Positions 15,602 to 24,546 of a stretch of DNA of 64,000 nucleotides are shown piece after piece. Position 1 is the first letter of the stretch; each line of letters starts with the position of its first letter. Position numbers and translations under genes: made by a program. The stretch lies in the NCBI GenBank assembly GCA_934130165.1, contig CAKOXO010000002.1, forward strand, positions 248,001 through 312,000, written 5' to 3'. The notes beneath the pieces were generated by a model. It was not told the DNA's origin and did not search any database. It saw only the letters and a list, made by a program, of their open reading frames with translations. Source of the DNA: an uncultured Bacilli bacterium. GTDB taxonomy: Bacteria > Bacillota_I > Bacilli_A > RF39 > UBA660.

Positions 15602-16399
15602 TTGAATATTTATAAATGTTTAAATGAAATAACAAAATATATAGATGATAACTTAGAAAATAAAATAGATTATGATGTTCTGGCAAAAATCATGGGAGTA
15701 AATTCATATACAATGCACAGAATATTTTCATTAATATTTGGTATTTCCTTAGCTGAATATATAAGAAAAAGAAGATTATCAAATGCAGGTTATGACTTAT
15801 ATGAAACAAATGCTAAGGTTATGGATATTGCAATTAAATATCAATACGATAATGCTACATCTTTTTCAAGAGCATTTGAAAATTTTCATAATATTAAACC
15901 TAGTCAAGTAAATAAAATATCAAAACTTAAAAGTTTTCCTAGAATTATACTTAATGAAGAAATAACAGTAACTAATGAAATTGAATATAAAATAATAAAA
16001 AAAGATGAATTGATTTTGTATGGATTAGGTATTAAAACTAATAATGAAAATATTGGTATAGATGCACCCAATTTCTTTAAAGATATAGAATTTAAAAATA
16101 AAGAAAAATATGGAAAAATAAAATTTGGTATGATTACTTATGATGATGAATTAAGAGAAACTTGTAATGGCTATTATATTCTCTATGATAAAAAAATTGA
16201 TAGATTAGAAAAGATAGTAATACCCAAAAGCAAATGGCTTGTATTTAGAATTAATTCTCAAAATCCTAAAGATATACAAGAAATGTCTCATAAATTTTAT
16301 TTGGAATTTCTACCATCCTGTAAATATAATTTAAAAGAAATTCCTGAATTAGAATATTATCATGATGGAATAACTGATTTTTTAGTACCTATATATTAA
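15602..16399 (+). CDS. AraC-family regulator with C-terminal effector-binding (GyrI-like) domain
   Basis: 265 aa from TTG at 15602, chosen because AGGTGATT lies 7 bases upstream and because the resulting N-terminus aligns with the paralogue at 29754-30545. Residues 1-100 hold two HTH motifs of the AraC type (DYDVLAKIMGVNSYTMHRIF, then VMDIAIKYQYDNATSFSRAF and IKPSQVNK). Residues 120-265 look like an AraC_E_bind/GyrI-like effector domain that binds small hydrophobic ligands. MarA/Rob-type proteins of this plan switch on exporters. It follows the PP2C-kinase pair by 73 bases and has its own terminator. Confidence 0.85.
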   Translation: MNIYKCLNEITKYIDDNLENKIDYDVLAKIMGVNSYTMHRIFSLIFGISLAEYIRKRRLSNAGYDLYETNAKVMDIAIKYQYDNATSFSRAFENFHNIKPSQVNKISKLKSFPRIILNEEITVTNEIEYKIIKKDELILYGLGIKTNNENIGIDAPNFFKDIEFKNKEKYGKIKFGMITYDDELRETCNGYYILYDKKIDRLEKIVIPKSKWLVFRINSQNPKDIQEMSHKFYLEFLPSCKYNLKEIPELEYYHDGITDFLVPIY

Positions 16400-16434
16400 A
16401 CTGACAAATTTGGTAAACTAAAAGTCAGTTTTTT
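16399..16434 (+). terminator. Terminator of the AraC gene
   Basis: AACTGAC/GTCAGTT stem, an 18-base loop and a following T tract. Confidence 0.65.
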
Positions 16435-16475
16435 ATTTTCGTTTTTTGATACAATTCTATTAGAGGTGACTGATT

Positions 16476-18332
16476 ATGGGATTAACATCAGAAATTTACC
16501 TTACCAAGAAACATATATCAAAAGATGAATGGCTAGAATTAATAAGGGTTATATCAAATTATAATGGATTATTTAAAAAATGGAAAATAATTATTAAAAA
16601 TGATAAAAATCAAATAAGATATTTTGTAAAAACAAAATGTAGTTTACCTTCTACAATTAATAGTTTAAGTTCTTTTTTATTAAAGTCTGTAAATGATATT
16701 AACCTACCCAATCCTAATATTAATTTACCTTTTATAATAAAACTTGGAAGTAACATTGTTGATATAATAAACTATATAGAGATTAAAAATAAAGGAAAGT
16801 TAAAATTTTTAGAAATAACTTTTCAAAAATTATATGAAAACAAAATAAAATCAAATACAAGATTTTATCTAAATAAAAATGGAATTATTAAAAGATATAA
16901 AGCTATATTTTGCTTACCTACCGATATTTTATCTGTAAATTTTGATTGTAATAGAAGGTATTTTTATAAAAATGCACCAAAGTATTTAGATATTAATAAA
17001 ATTTTACACTTATTAAATACAGATTCAAATTCTTCCATATTGAAGATTGATACTTTTCCTTATTTGCAGGGAGATTTTTACTTAAATCAAAATAGTTATA
17101 ATTTTGACAAACACTCCATTGTGTTGGGGTCCAGTGGATGTGGAAAATCTAAATTCATAAGTCTACTTATAAAAAATATTTATAAAAATAACACTTTAAA
17201 ACAGAAATATAAAATTGTTGTAGTTGATCCACATGCATCTTTAGAAAATGATATTGGTGGTATAAGTAAAGTCATCGATTTTAAAAACACATTAGATAGT
17301 ATAGATTTATTTATCAATAATAGTGATGATGTTATTTCTTCAACTGAACTATTATTAGAACTTTTAAAATCTTTAATTGCCGATCAATATAATTCTAAAC
17401 TTGAAAGAGTTTTAAGACATAGTATTCATATATTACTTACAAATGAATCATTTAATTTTAGAAATTTAAGAAAATTATTACTTGATTTGGAATATAGAAA
17501 TTCATTAATAAAAGAACTTAAATATAAATTACCTATTAGTGTTATAGATTTCTTTTTATCAGATTTTAACGATTTAAAAACCAAATCTTATGGAGAATCT
17601 ATTTCACCAATTATAGCATTTATTGATGAGATGGAAATGCTCCCTGTATTTAACGAACAAAAAACTAAAGAGAATTTAAAAGATACCATTTATAATAATT
17701 TTCTAACTTTATTTTCTTTAGATAGAACAAAACTAGGAGATAAAGTTACTAAAACTATTTCTGGATTAGTAATGCAACAACTATTAACTATAATTGAAAG
17801 ACGAGAAATAAATGAACACATTATATTTATAGTGGATGAAGTTGCTGTTATAGAAAATCCCATTTTATCAAGATTCCTATCTGAAGCTAGGAAATACAAT
17901 TTGTCATTAATTTTGGCAGGTCAATATTTTAACCAAATTTCTGAAAATCTAAAAAATTCTATTTTTGCTAATGTAGTTAACTATTACATATTTAGAGTAT
18001 CTAAATTAGATGCTAATGTATTAGTAGATAATTTTAATATGAAAATACCACTAGATAATACAAGAGAAAGAAAAATAAAAGTTTTAACTGAATTAAATAA
18101 TCGGGAATGTATTGTTAGAATTGATTCAAATGGAATATTACTACCTGCATTTAAAGCAACAACCTTGAATTATATTAGTGTTCCTAGAATTAAAAATAAT
18201 ACTCAAACAAAAATAACTAATAATAATACTCCAATTTTATTTAAAGAAAATAGTAAATTTAAAATAGGAAATAATATAAATTTAAAAGACATATTAATAT
18301 CTAATTCATCAAGTAGAAAGGTTGTGAAATAA
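16476..18332 (+). CDS. HerA/VirB4-like P-loop DNA-translocase-type ATPase
   Basis: 618 aa. Residues 1-200 form a beta-rich N-terminal domain without TM segments. Walker A is VLGSSGCGKSKF (about residues 217-228). YKIVVVDPHASLENDIGG carries the V-V-D-P-H motif typical of HerA/VirB4/TraG ATPases just after the P-loop. HIIFIVDEVAVIENPILSRF (about 449-468) is Walker B with its Glu, and SLILAGQYFNQI is sensor-like. The C-terminus is Asn/Lys-rich. These ring ATPases move DNA or protein. There is no membrane anchor or secretion partner nearby, which argues against a full type IV system. TAA is directly followed by the ATG of a Cys-rich protein. GAGGTG precedes the start. Confidence 0.75.
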   Translation: MGLTSEIYLTKKHISKDEWLELIRVISNYNGLFKKWKIIIKNDKNQIRYFVKTKCSLPSTINSLSSFLLKSVNDINLPNPNINLPFIIKLGSNIVDIINYIEIKNKGKLKFLEITFQKLYENKIKSNTRFYLNKNGIIKRYKAIFCLPTDILSVNFDCNRRYFYKNAPKYLDINKILHLLNTDSNSSILKIDTFPYLQGDFYLNQNSYNFDKHSIVLGSSGCGKSKFISLLIKNIYKNNTLKQKYKIVVVDPHASLENDIGGISKVIDFKNTLDSIDLFINNSDDVISSTELLLELLKSLIADQYNSKLERVLRHSIHILLTNESFNFRNLRKLLLDLEYRNSLIKELKYKLPISVIDFFLSDFNDLKTKSYGESISPIIAFIDEMEMLPVFNEQKTKENLKDTIYNNFLTLFSLDRTKLGDKVTKTISGLVMQQLLTIIERREINEHIIFIVDEVAVIENPILSRFLSEARKYNLSLILAGQYFNQISENLKNSIFANVVNYYIFRVSKLDANVLVDNFNMKIPLDNTRERKIKVLTELNNRECIVRIDSNGILLPAFKATTLNYISVPRIKNNTQTKITNNNTPILFKENSKFKIGNNINLKDILISNSSSRKVVK

Positions 18333-19031
18333 ATGAATGATAATATTGCCTTAGAAATTGTTGATAAAATATTCAGTGATGTTTTTAATAGAAATAATAA
18401 ATATTCATTAAGTGAATTGTTAGAAACATTTGCTTTTGATATAAAACTGCCAAAACAGGTTAATGATTCAACAACTAATGAAGTAACATGGGCAGATTCA
18501 ATTAATAGTGGTAAATTTATTACTAATGCCAATATGACAAAAAGAGATTCAACAATTGGTTGGATGTTATCTAAAAAGAAATTTAACAGTCTACAAGAAT
18601 TAGTAGAAATTTGGAATTCTATAAATCTAACCACAACAGAAAGGGTTTATGATTCTATTAATACAGTTAAAAGTGATACTATTTATAGATGCGAAAACGT
18701 TTATAGGTGTACAGGTTGTAGTGATTCAAAAAATATCATATATTGTGATTCTTGTGGAAATTGTGAATATATATTAGGATCACAAAGATCTGTGAATTGT
18801 AATTTCTGTATAAGAACCGATGATTCTAAAAATTGCAGTAATAGTTACAATATAATTTGTTCCAATAAAGTTGGCAATTGTTTATTTATACAGGATTGTT
18901 TTAACTTATATGAATGTATGTTTTGTTCTCATATTGCTAACAAAAGATTTTGTATAGCTAATATGCAATTTGAAGAAGAAGAATATTATGAAATTAAAAA
19001 AGCAATTATTGATTGGATTTTAAACTCCTAA
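18333..19031 (+). CDS. Cysteine-rich repeat protein encoded with the HerA-like ATPase
   Basis: 232 aa. The N-terminal half is helical (KIFSDVFNRNNKYSLSELLE, then TWADSINSGKFITNANMTK). The second half has 15 Cys, mostly with a Cys every 3-10 residues (YRCTGCSDSKNIIYCDSCGN, CNFCIRTDDSKNC, ECMFCSHIANKRFC), then a helical end EEEEYYEIKKAIIDWIL. The ladder-like pattern suggests a right-handed beta-helix with stacked Cys, or metal clusters. From memory, uncharacterised proteins of Patescibacteria/CPR end in a very similar way (C-x-x-C...N-K-x-Y/F-C-I-x-N followed by an EEEY helix). Starts immediately after the ATPase stop: strictly coupled. Function unknown. Confidence 0.7.
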   Translation: MNDNIALEIVDKIFSDVFNRNNKYSLSELLETFAFDIKLPKQVNDSTTNEVTWADSINSGKFITNANMTKRDSTIGWMLSKKKFNSLQELVEIWNSINLTTTERVYDSINTVKSDTIYRCENVYRCTGCSDSKNIIYCDSCGNCEYILGSQRSVNCNFCIRTDDSKNCSNSYNIICSNKVGNCLFIQDCFNLYECMFCSHIANKRFCIANMQFEEEEYYEIKKAIIDWILNS

Positions 19032-19048
19032 TAATTGCTTTGTTTTTT
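19000..19048 (+). terminator. Terminator of the ATPase/Cys-rich unit
   Basis: 11-bp stem AAGCAATTATT/AATAATTGCTT with a 19-base loop that includes the stop codon, followed by GTTTTTT. Confidence 0.65.
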
Positions 19049-19051
19049 ATT

Positions 19052-19101
19052 CTTTCAATATATAATTTAGCTATATAGCCTACCAACATCCTATTTTGGT
19101 A
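19052..19101 (-). pseudogene. LysR-regulator fragment (relic)
   Basis: These 50 bases match positions about 20061-20111 inside the nearby LysR gene with only a few mismatches and one deleted base. The minus strand reads TKIG, then after a frameshift GYIAKLYIER, against TKIGYGVGYITKLYIEKE in the intact gene. It has no start or stop context and is a remnant of a second LysR gene or a partial duplication. Confidence 0.6.
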
Positions 19102-19110
19102 TATTTTAAA

Positions 19111-19833
19111 TTATTTATTGTTATTTATTTCCATTAAATGTTTAAGCTTATCTGGAAAATTAACAGTCATTCCATCTATATCAAGTTTATAAACATCCTT
19201 CATTATTTTTTCGTCCAAAACTCCCCAAAGTCTTACTTCAAGCCCATTTTTTTTAGCTAACTCTATGTCATTTTTTGTAACATTACTAGCTTTAGGACAT
19301 ATTTGAGTTTCCTTAATTTTCAATAGTCTTTCTATATTATTTTTATTAATGCTATCCTCTATCAACCAAGATAATTTTATATCTGAATCAAGTTTTCTCA
19401 TATTTTCAAGTGCTTTATATTTAAAAGATGTTATATAAATATTATTATGTGTTGCATATTTTTTTATAATGTTCAGTGTTTCTTTTTCTATTCCTTCTTC
19501 TTTTAGTTCTATAGCAAAAGTTAGTTTTTTTGGTAAAAACTTTTTTGCAAAATCTTCAAATAAAACAATATTTTCATTTTTATATTTTAAACTAAACCAG
19601 CTTCCAAAATCAAAACCTAATAATTCTTGATAAGTATAATCACTTATTTTTCCTGTTTTATTAGATTTTTTATCAATTTCACTATCATGAAAAATTACAA
19701 TTTTCCCATCTTTTGTCATTTGTAAATCTAATTCAATTCCATTTGCTCCTAACTGTAATGCCCTATCAAATGCTGGCATTGTATTTTCTGGTGCATATTC
19801 TGAGGCACCTCTATGTGCATAGTTAATAAACAT
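19111..19833 (-). CDS. Glycerophosphodiester phosphodiesterase (GDPD)
   Basis: 240 aa, normal for cytosolic UgpQ-type enzymes. NYAHRGASEYAPENTMPAF holds the catalytic His-Arg and the Glu-Asn pair; GIELDLQMTKDGKIVIFHDS holds the metal-binding E-x-D and the general-acid His. The C-terminal block GLEVRLWGVLDE, then DGMTVNFPDKL, is conserved (W-x-V/D-G-x-x-x-D/N-x-P). It hydrolyses deacylated phospholipid head groups to glycerol-3-phosphate plus alcohol. No signal peptide, so intracellular. AGATG-type weak site before the ATG. The LysR gene lies directly upstream on the same strand, 90 bp away. Confidence 0.92.
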   Translation of the reverse strand: MFINYAHRGASEYAPENTMPAFDRALQLGANGIELDLQMTKDGKIVIFHDSEIDKKSNKTGKISDYTYQELLGFDFGSWFSLKYKNENIVLFEDFAKKFLPKKLTFAIELKEEGIEKETLNIIKKYATHNNIYITSFKYKALENMRKLDSDIKLSWLIEDSINKNNIERLLKIKETQICPKASNVTKNDIELAKKNGLEVRLWGVLDEKIMKDVYKLDIDGMTVNFPDKLKHLMEINNNK

Positions 19834-19924
19834 AAGTGAACATCTCCATTTTACATATTACATAACAAAATTATACTATAAAACAACAATATTCTCTATA
19901 CTCTTATTCAATAAAAAAAACTAA

Positions 19925-20794
19925 TTACTTTATCAAATAATCAATAAATTTATTACAACTATTACTCAATATATTGTTTTTCAAAGTAATAATCCCATAA
20001 GAAATTTTAGGTGTTTCTGGAATTGTTTTTATAATAAATAAACTTTTATTTTTTAATTCCTTTTCAATATATAGTTTAGTTATATATCCTACTCCATATC
20101 CTATTTTAGTAAAATCTGTAAGTAAAGATGAACTTCCAATATTTAATTTAGAATCTATTTCTATATTATTTTCTTTAAACAATTTCTTTGAACTAAAATA
20201 AGAATTTGATGGTTCCCTTTGAAGTAATATAGGATAATTTATTAAATCACATAATTTAATAGGTTGTTTAATTCTATTATATAAATCTTTATTAGCAACA
20301 AATTCGTATGAAGACTCACCCATTTTAATAAAATTTAAGTCTTTATCCAAAGTAGTTGGTAATTTACAAACAACTAAATCAAGTAGTCCATTTTGTAAAA
20401 GTTTAATATTATCTTTAGTTGTATTGGTACTAATCTCAATTTTTACATTAGGATATTTTTTATAAAAAGTATTTATATAATCCATTAATATTCTTACTAA
20501 ACTAGTGCTTATTCCAATTCTAATTATTCCACAGTCATTATCATTATAATTTTTTATTTCATTTTCCACATTATTAAAAATAGTTAATGCATTTTTTATT
20601 TCTAAAAATATTTTTTGTCCTATTGGTGTTAATATTACTCCTTTTCTTGTTCTATTAAACAAAATTACGCCTAATGATTCTTCAAGATTTTTAATATGTT
20701 TTGTTATAGCTGGTTGTGATATATTTAACTCCTTACTAGCTTTTGTTATATTTTGATTAACCGCTACAATATAAAAGATTCTATATAATTCCAT
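19925..20794 (-). CDS. LysR-family transcriptional regulator
   Basis: 289 aa from ATG 20794, the typical LysR start (MELYRIFYIVAVNQNITKAS); in-frame TTG/GTG/ATG codons up to 20815 are alternatives. The winged HTH is clear: NITKASKELNISQPAITKHI and KNLEESLGVILFNRTRKGV, then LTPIGQ. The rest is a periplasmic-binding-protein-like effector domain (GIIRIGISTSLVRILMDYIN, PNVKIEIST, VGYITKLYIEKEL). Full length. Divergently oriented to the HD hydrolase gene with 118 bp between starts, so it may control that gene and the downstream GDPD. A 50-bp relic of a close homologue lies at 19052-19101. Confidence 0.9.
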   Translation of the reverse strand: MELYRIFYIVAVNQNITKASKELNISQPAITKHIKNLEESLGVILFNRTRKGVILTPIGQKIFLEIKNALTIFNNVENEIKNYNDNDCGIIRIGISTSLVRILMDYINTFYKKYPNVKIEISTNTTKDNIKLLQNGLLDLVVCKLPTTLDKDLNFIKMGESSYEFVANKDLYNRIKQPIKLCDLINYPILLQREPSNSYFSSKKLFKENNIEIDSKLNIGSSSLLTDFTKIGYGVGYITKLYIEKELKNKSLFIIKTIPETPKISYGIITLKNNILSNSCNKFIDYLIK

Positions 20795-20912
20795 ATTTAT
20801 CACTTTCATCACCAAATTTATTATATCATAACTAAAAGTTATTGCATATATACACTATTTGTATTTTTAATTATTATAATTTTATTATATATTGGCATTG
20901 GAGGTAGGGAAT

Positions 20913-21734
20913 ATGGAAAAAGAAAGAAGAAAATATTTATTAAATAAAGGAGATAAAAATAAACACTCATATTTGATTATTATTGTTGATAATAGTGAAA
21001 TAATACCAAATCAAATAACAAGGTATGTCAATAGAGATGAAGATATAGGCGATATACTGTTTCAATATGCATGTAATCCCAATTTAAAAATATCTAATAT
21101 ATATAATTACGATATGGAGTTAGATGCTCAAATCAATGAAAGCAATCCCTATCACGTAATAGCACCATACAATAAAATGGAAGAAGCATATAATTTTGCA
21201 AAACAAAAACATGAAGGACAAATTAGAAAAGATGGTAGTGCATACATTAATCACCCTAAAAAAGTTGCCGAAATTGTTAAAAAGTATTTTTCATATCACT
21301 CTAGAGTTAACGAACTTATAACTGCTGCTTATTTGCATGATGTCGTTGAGGATACTGATACTACTATAGAAGAAATTAGAGAAAAATTTGGAGAATATGT
21401 AGCTTATTTAGTTAATGGAGTTACAAATAATGACATACAAAAAAAGAGGATGGGCAAAACTAATTATTTATGCAATAAAATGTTACATATGGATGAAGAT
21501 GTTCTAAATTTAAAATTATGTGATAGATTATCTAACACTTTAGATTTATGTAATGCAAATAAGGATTTTGCTGAAAAATATGAAACAGAAACCACAATTA
21601 TTTTAAATTATTTATTAACTAATAAAAAGCTAACCAGTAGTCAAAGAGAACTTACAAAAAGGATAAATTCTGAAATTAATAATTTAAGACAACAAAATAT
21701 TCTGCAATTAACTAGAAATCAAAAACATTCATAA
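20913..21734 (+). CDS. (p)ppGpp-hydrolase-like HD protein (SpoT/MESH1 type)
   Basis: 273 aa from ATG 20913, which has GGAGG 9 bases upstream. After a 90-residue N-terminal domain, the SpoT-type HD domain begins: EAYNFAKQKHEGQIRKDGSA, then YINHPKKVAEIV (first His pair), ITAAYLHDVVEDTDTT (HD dyad and ED), FGEYVAYLVNGVTN and LKLCDRLSNTLDL (distal Asp). These residues are the hydrolase signature of RelA/SpoT and small alarmone hydrolases. The synthetase domain is absent. It likely cleaves alarmone-like pyrophosphates; the N-terminal domain is unassigned. Ends at a bidirectional terminator. Confidence 0.85.
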   Translation: MEKERRKYLLNKGDKNKHSYLIIIVDNSEIIPNQITRYVNRDEDIGDILFQYACNPNLKISNIYNYDMELDAQINESNPYHVIAPYNKMEEAYNFAKQKHEGQIRKDGSAYINHPKKVAEIVKKYFSYHSRVNELITAAYLHDVVEDTDTTIEEIREKFGEYVAYLVNGVTNNDIQKKRMGKTNYLCNKMLHMDEDVLNLKLCDRLSNTLDLCNANKDFAEKYETETTIILNYLLTNKKLTSSQRELTKRINSEINNLRQQNILQLTRNQKHS

Positions 21735-21740
21735 AAAAAA

Positions 21741-21767
21741 CTTCCATATTTATGGAAGTGATTTTTT
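21741..21767. terminator. Bidirectional terminator
   Basis: ACTTCCAT-ATTT-ATGGAAGT with T runs on both strands; it separates the HD gene from the convergent ketopantoate reductase pseudogene. Confidence 0.75.
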
Positions 21768-21783
21768 ATTTTTAAAAAGAAGA

Positions 21784-22698
21784 TTAATTTTTATAATTTA
21801 ATAACTCTAGTTTCAATTTATCATATGCTTTAGTTTCTAATTTTGATTTTTTCTTTAATTTTTCAAATTCATTATTCAAGAGTATAAATTCCTCTTTTGC
21901 ACTCATTGCATGATCTGATATACATATTTTACCTATAAAGTTAGAAAACATAAATCTATAAATAAATGCACATAAATTTTTCCTATTAACACAGTTTTCA
22001 TATTCACCTTTAGGAAGTATTTCATAACCTAATTTTTTAAGAACATCATATCCTTCAATAATTGCATCCATAATCAATAAAGAGTATTCTTTATCCTTTT
22101 TTAGTAATTTTAAATTTCCATTTAATTTATAACTTGCAAACACAAGTGGAAGAACAGCACAAGCATGTGTTTTAAGATAATCATTCATCCTATTTTCTAT
22201 AGTTACTTTTATTTTTGTTTTTCTAAATATGGATTTTATAAATTCATCACTTATATTCTTTCCATCTACTCTCCCAATTTCAATTTTATTTAAACAAATT
22301 GAATTGATATATCCATCACATTTCTTACCAGCTGCCATAAAGAATGCAAATAATACATTTTTATTTTTAATATCCATATATTTTTCTACAGACATATTAT
22401 TACCTACAAATACTATATTTCTACTTTTATTGTTTTCTATAATTGGAACAATACTGTCTAAAGATGAAAATCTAGAAACTATGAATATTACGTCATAAAT
22501 ATCATTTTTATCTAACTTTTCTATTACATTGAAATGATCTATAGTTTTTTTACCTAGTTTATGTTTTATAATAAGTCCATTACTTTTCAAATTCTCTTAA
22601 GTTTTATTTTTAGCCAAAATAGTTACATCGTTTCCCTTTTTTATAGAATGCGCCAGATTTGATCCAAGTACACCAGCACCAATAATTAATACTTTCAT
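21784..22698 (-). pseudogene. Ketopantoate reductase-like (PanE/ApbA) gene with a premature stop
   Basis: A single frame runs from ATG 22698 (AGAAAGGGA upstream) to 21784, interrupted only by TAA at 22597-22599. The first part is the Rossmann start MKVLIIGAGVLGSNLAHSIK, then KGNDVTILAKNKT. After the stop come ENLKSNGLIIKHK, VIFIVSRF, FVGNNMSVE and CDGYINS, then the C-terminal helical domain with NDYLKTHACAVLPLVFAS. Without the stop the protein would be 304 aa, the normal size for the family (NADPH-dependent reduction of 2-dehydropantoate or related 2-oxoacids). The remaining 268-aa frame lacks the nucleotide-binding motif, so the gene is dead unless the stop is read through. Confidence 0.85.
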
Positions 22699-22860
22699 TT
22701 TAAAACAATCCCTTTCTGTAATACATTTTCACATATATTATTTAATAATTAAAATTAATCTTCTATATATACCACCATAATTATACTATTTTTCTTTAAT
22801 ATTTTCCATATTTCACTATTTTTTATACATAATTGTAATTAATAATCTTAATATAATACA

Positions 22861-22894
22861 AAAAAAGAAGATTTAAGTAATAATACTTTAAATC
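22861..22894 (-). terminator. Terminator of the helical-repeat protein gene
   Basis: GATTTAA-AGTA-loop-TACT-TAAATC hairpin followed on the minus strand by TTCTTTTTTT. Confidence 0.6.
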
Positions 22895-22897
22895 ATT

Positions 22898-24391
22898 CTA
22901 TTTTTTTGGATCTTTTTTTGTAAACACCTTAGATTCGTTGTCAGGATCTACATCAGATACAGATTTAATTATTGGTGAAGTAGCATTTTCTATTTGACTT
23001 TGTAAAATATCTAAATAATCAGAAACAACATCCCTGTTTTTAATTAACTCCCCTTTAGAAAGTTTTTCTAATTTTTGTTTACGTTGTGAATCTTCCATTC
23101 CCTTTTGATTAAATAAGTAATAACTAATTTGATAGTATACATTATTGCCAATTTCATTCATGTTTAATTTTGAAATATACTCCATGTCATAATCATGATC
23201 ATCTTTATCAATACTCAACTTGTCAGTTGCTTTTCTTACTAATAATTTAGATATATCTTCCTCCTGTGCCTTACTTATAATAACTGCATCTTTTTTATGA
23301 TGAATACTACTTGATGAGCTTTCATCCATCATGTACATACATAAATTTGCAAAAGTAGATTCATTATCTACATTTTGTAATAATTCTAAATCAAAATTTT
23401 TATATTGACTGTTTATAAAATTTAGATTTAGTAATAAAATAGCAAAGTTCACAACATATTTATCATCCATTTTACTTATTCTAACTAAATTATTTAAATA
23501 ATCTGGATCAGTCTTACCAGATACGCAATTATCAACACTTATAGGATATGCTACATTTGATATTTTTCTATCTGGATTGGCAATATAATAATATAATGCT
23601 CTACATGTTTCTATACTTTTGGCATTCATTAATACATCTACTTCTCTACGATAGTTTTCTCCTTCAATAATATCTGGATCAGTCATAACTGCACACAAGT
23701 AAGATCCAAATTCAGGTTTTGTTGATAGTATTTTCATATTTTCTAAATGATATTTATCTGCTAATGATACCTCGTTTGTAGCCAAATAATTAAGACCAGC
23801 ATTCCAACAAGAGAAAAGTGGTTCTAAACAACTACTACCTGCTGTTGCTATCATTTTAATATCCGCTTGATGATATGGACTTTTAATGGAAGCAGCACTA
23901 CTAGCAACCATTGCAATAGCATCCTTTACCATAAAGTCTAAAGGTTTTTCTTTTTCTGTATCATGTGCTTCAACAAGTAATTTTAAATCTTCTTCATGAT
24001 AAGGGCTATTTATAAAATCCTTTGATCCTAATACCCAAAGACCGTTACTATTATTAGTTTTACTTAGTATTTCTATATCTCTATAAAAATTATCACTTTT
24101 TAAGAAGTTAGGATTATATACGTCGTAAAAAGTATAACAATCACTTTTTAATTTTGTCATTGCAGTAATCCTTTGGTTATAATCATCACAATCTAATAAA
24201 TCAGTATTAACTAATAAATTTTTAAATCTTTTTATTTTTTTTGGATCTATATTCAAACTAAGAAAACTATTTATTTGAGTACTATCTAACTCTGAAACCC
24301 ATTTTTTAAATCCTTCTACATCAACAAATGAATCAGTTAATTCATATTTTTTTATTTGCTCAATTACTTTTTTTAATGTTTCATTTTTCAC
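22898..24391 (-). CDS. Large helical-repeat protein, unknown function
   Basis: 497 aa, soluble. It contains about seven degenerate repeats of 40-55 residues. Each has a [S/D/N]-x-Y-[H/R]-x-x-[D/N]-[L/I/M]-x-[I/L]-[L/I] helix: DNFYRDIEILSKT, SPYHEEDLKLLVEA, SPYHQADIKMIATA, DKYHLENMKILSTK, ENYRREVDVLMNA, PDYLNNLVRISK and SQYKNFDLELL. This indicates an alpha-solenoid scaffold. The N-terminal 60 residues look like a separate helical bundle; the C-terminus is charged. I have the impression that similar SPYH-repeat proteins occur in uncultured gut Bacillota, but no function is known to me. A perfect 16-bp palindrome sits 32 bases before the start. Confidence 0.65.
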   Translation of the reverse strand: MKNETLKKVIEQIKKYELTDSFVDVEGFKKWVSELDSTQINSFLSLNIDPKKIKRFKNLLVNTDLLDCDDYNQRITAMTKLKSDCYTFYDVYNPNFLKSDNFYRDIEILSKTNNSNGLWVLGSKDFINSPYHEEDLKLLVEAHDTEKEKPLDFMVKDAIAMVASSAASIKSPYHQADIKMIATAGSSCLEPLFSCWNAGLNYLATNEVSLADKYHLENMKILSTKPEFGSYLCAVMTDPDIIEGENYRREVDVLMNAKSIETCRALYYYIANPDRKISNVAYPISVDNCVSGKTDPDYLNNLVRISKMDDKYVVNFAILLLNLNFINSQYKNFDLELLQNVDNESTFANLCMYMMDESSSSSIHHKKDAVIISKAQEEDISKLLVRKATDKLSIDKDDHDYDMEYISKLNMNEIGNNVYYQISYYLFNQKGMEDSQRKQKLEKLSKGELIKNRDVVSDYLDILQSQIENATSPIIKSVSDVDPDNESKVFTKKDPKK

Positions 24392-24422
24392 AACAAAACC
24401 TCCCTGTTTTTTTGGGTATTAT

Positions 24423-24438
24423 AACATAATATTATGTT
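24423..24438. promoter_or_regulatory. Perfect palindrome, possible operator
   Basis: AACATAATATTATGTT, 16 bp of exact dyad symmetry, upstream of the helical-repeat gene (start 24391). Size and position suit a dimeric repressor site; the regulator is unknown. Confidence 0.4.
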
Positions 24439-24444
24439 GTTTTC

Positions 24445-24470
24445 AAAAAAAAAGACTAGAAAGTTCTAGC
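24445..24470 (-). terminator. Terminator of the MATE-like gene
   Basis: Minus-strand GCTAGAACTTTCTAGTC hairpin followed by nine T. Confidence 0.55.
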
Positions 24471-24546
24471 ATTTTAATTGAGATAAATTGTTCTATGAAT
24501 CACTCTATGATCAATAAATATTTTAAACTCTTTCATTAATCTTTAC

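Noticed and set aside
16476..18332. Conjugative type IV secretion locus
   Set aside because: No relaxase, VirB6/B8-like or pilus genes adjoin the ATPase, and it lacks membrane segments; the relaxase remnant is 15 kb away.
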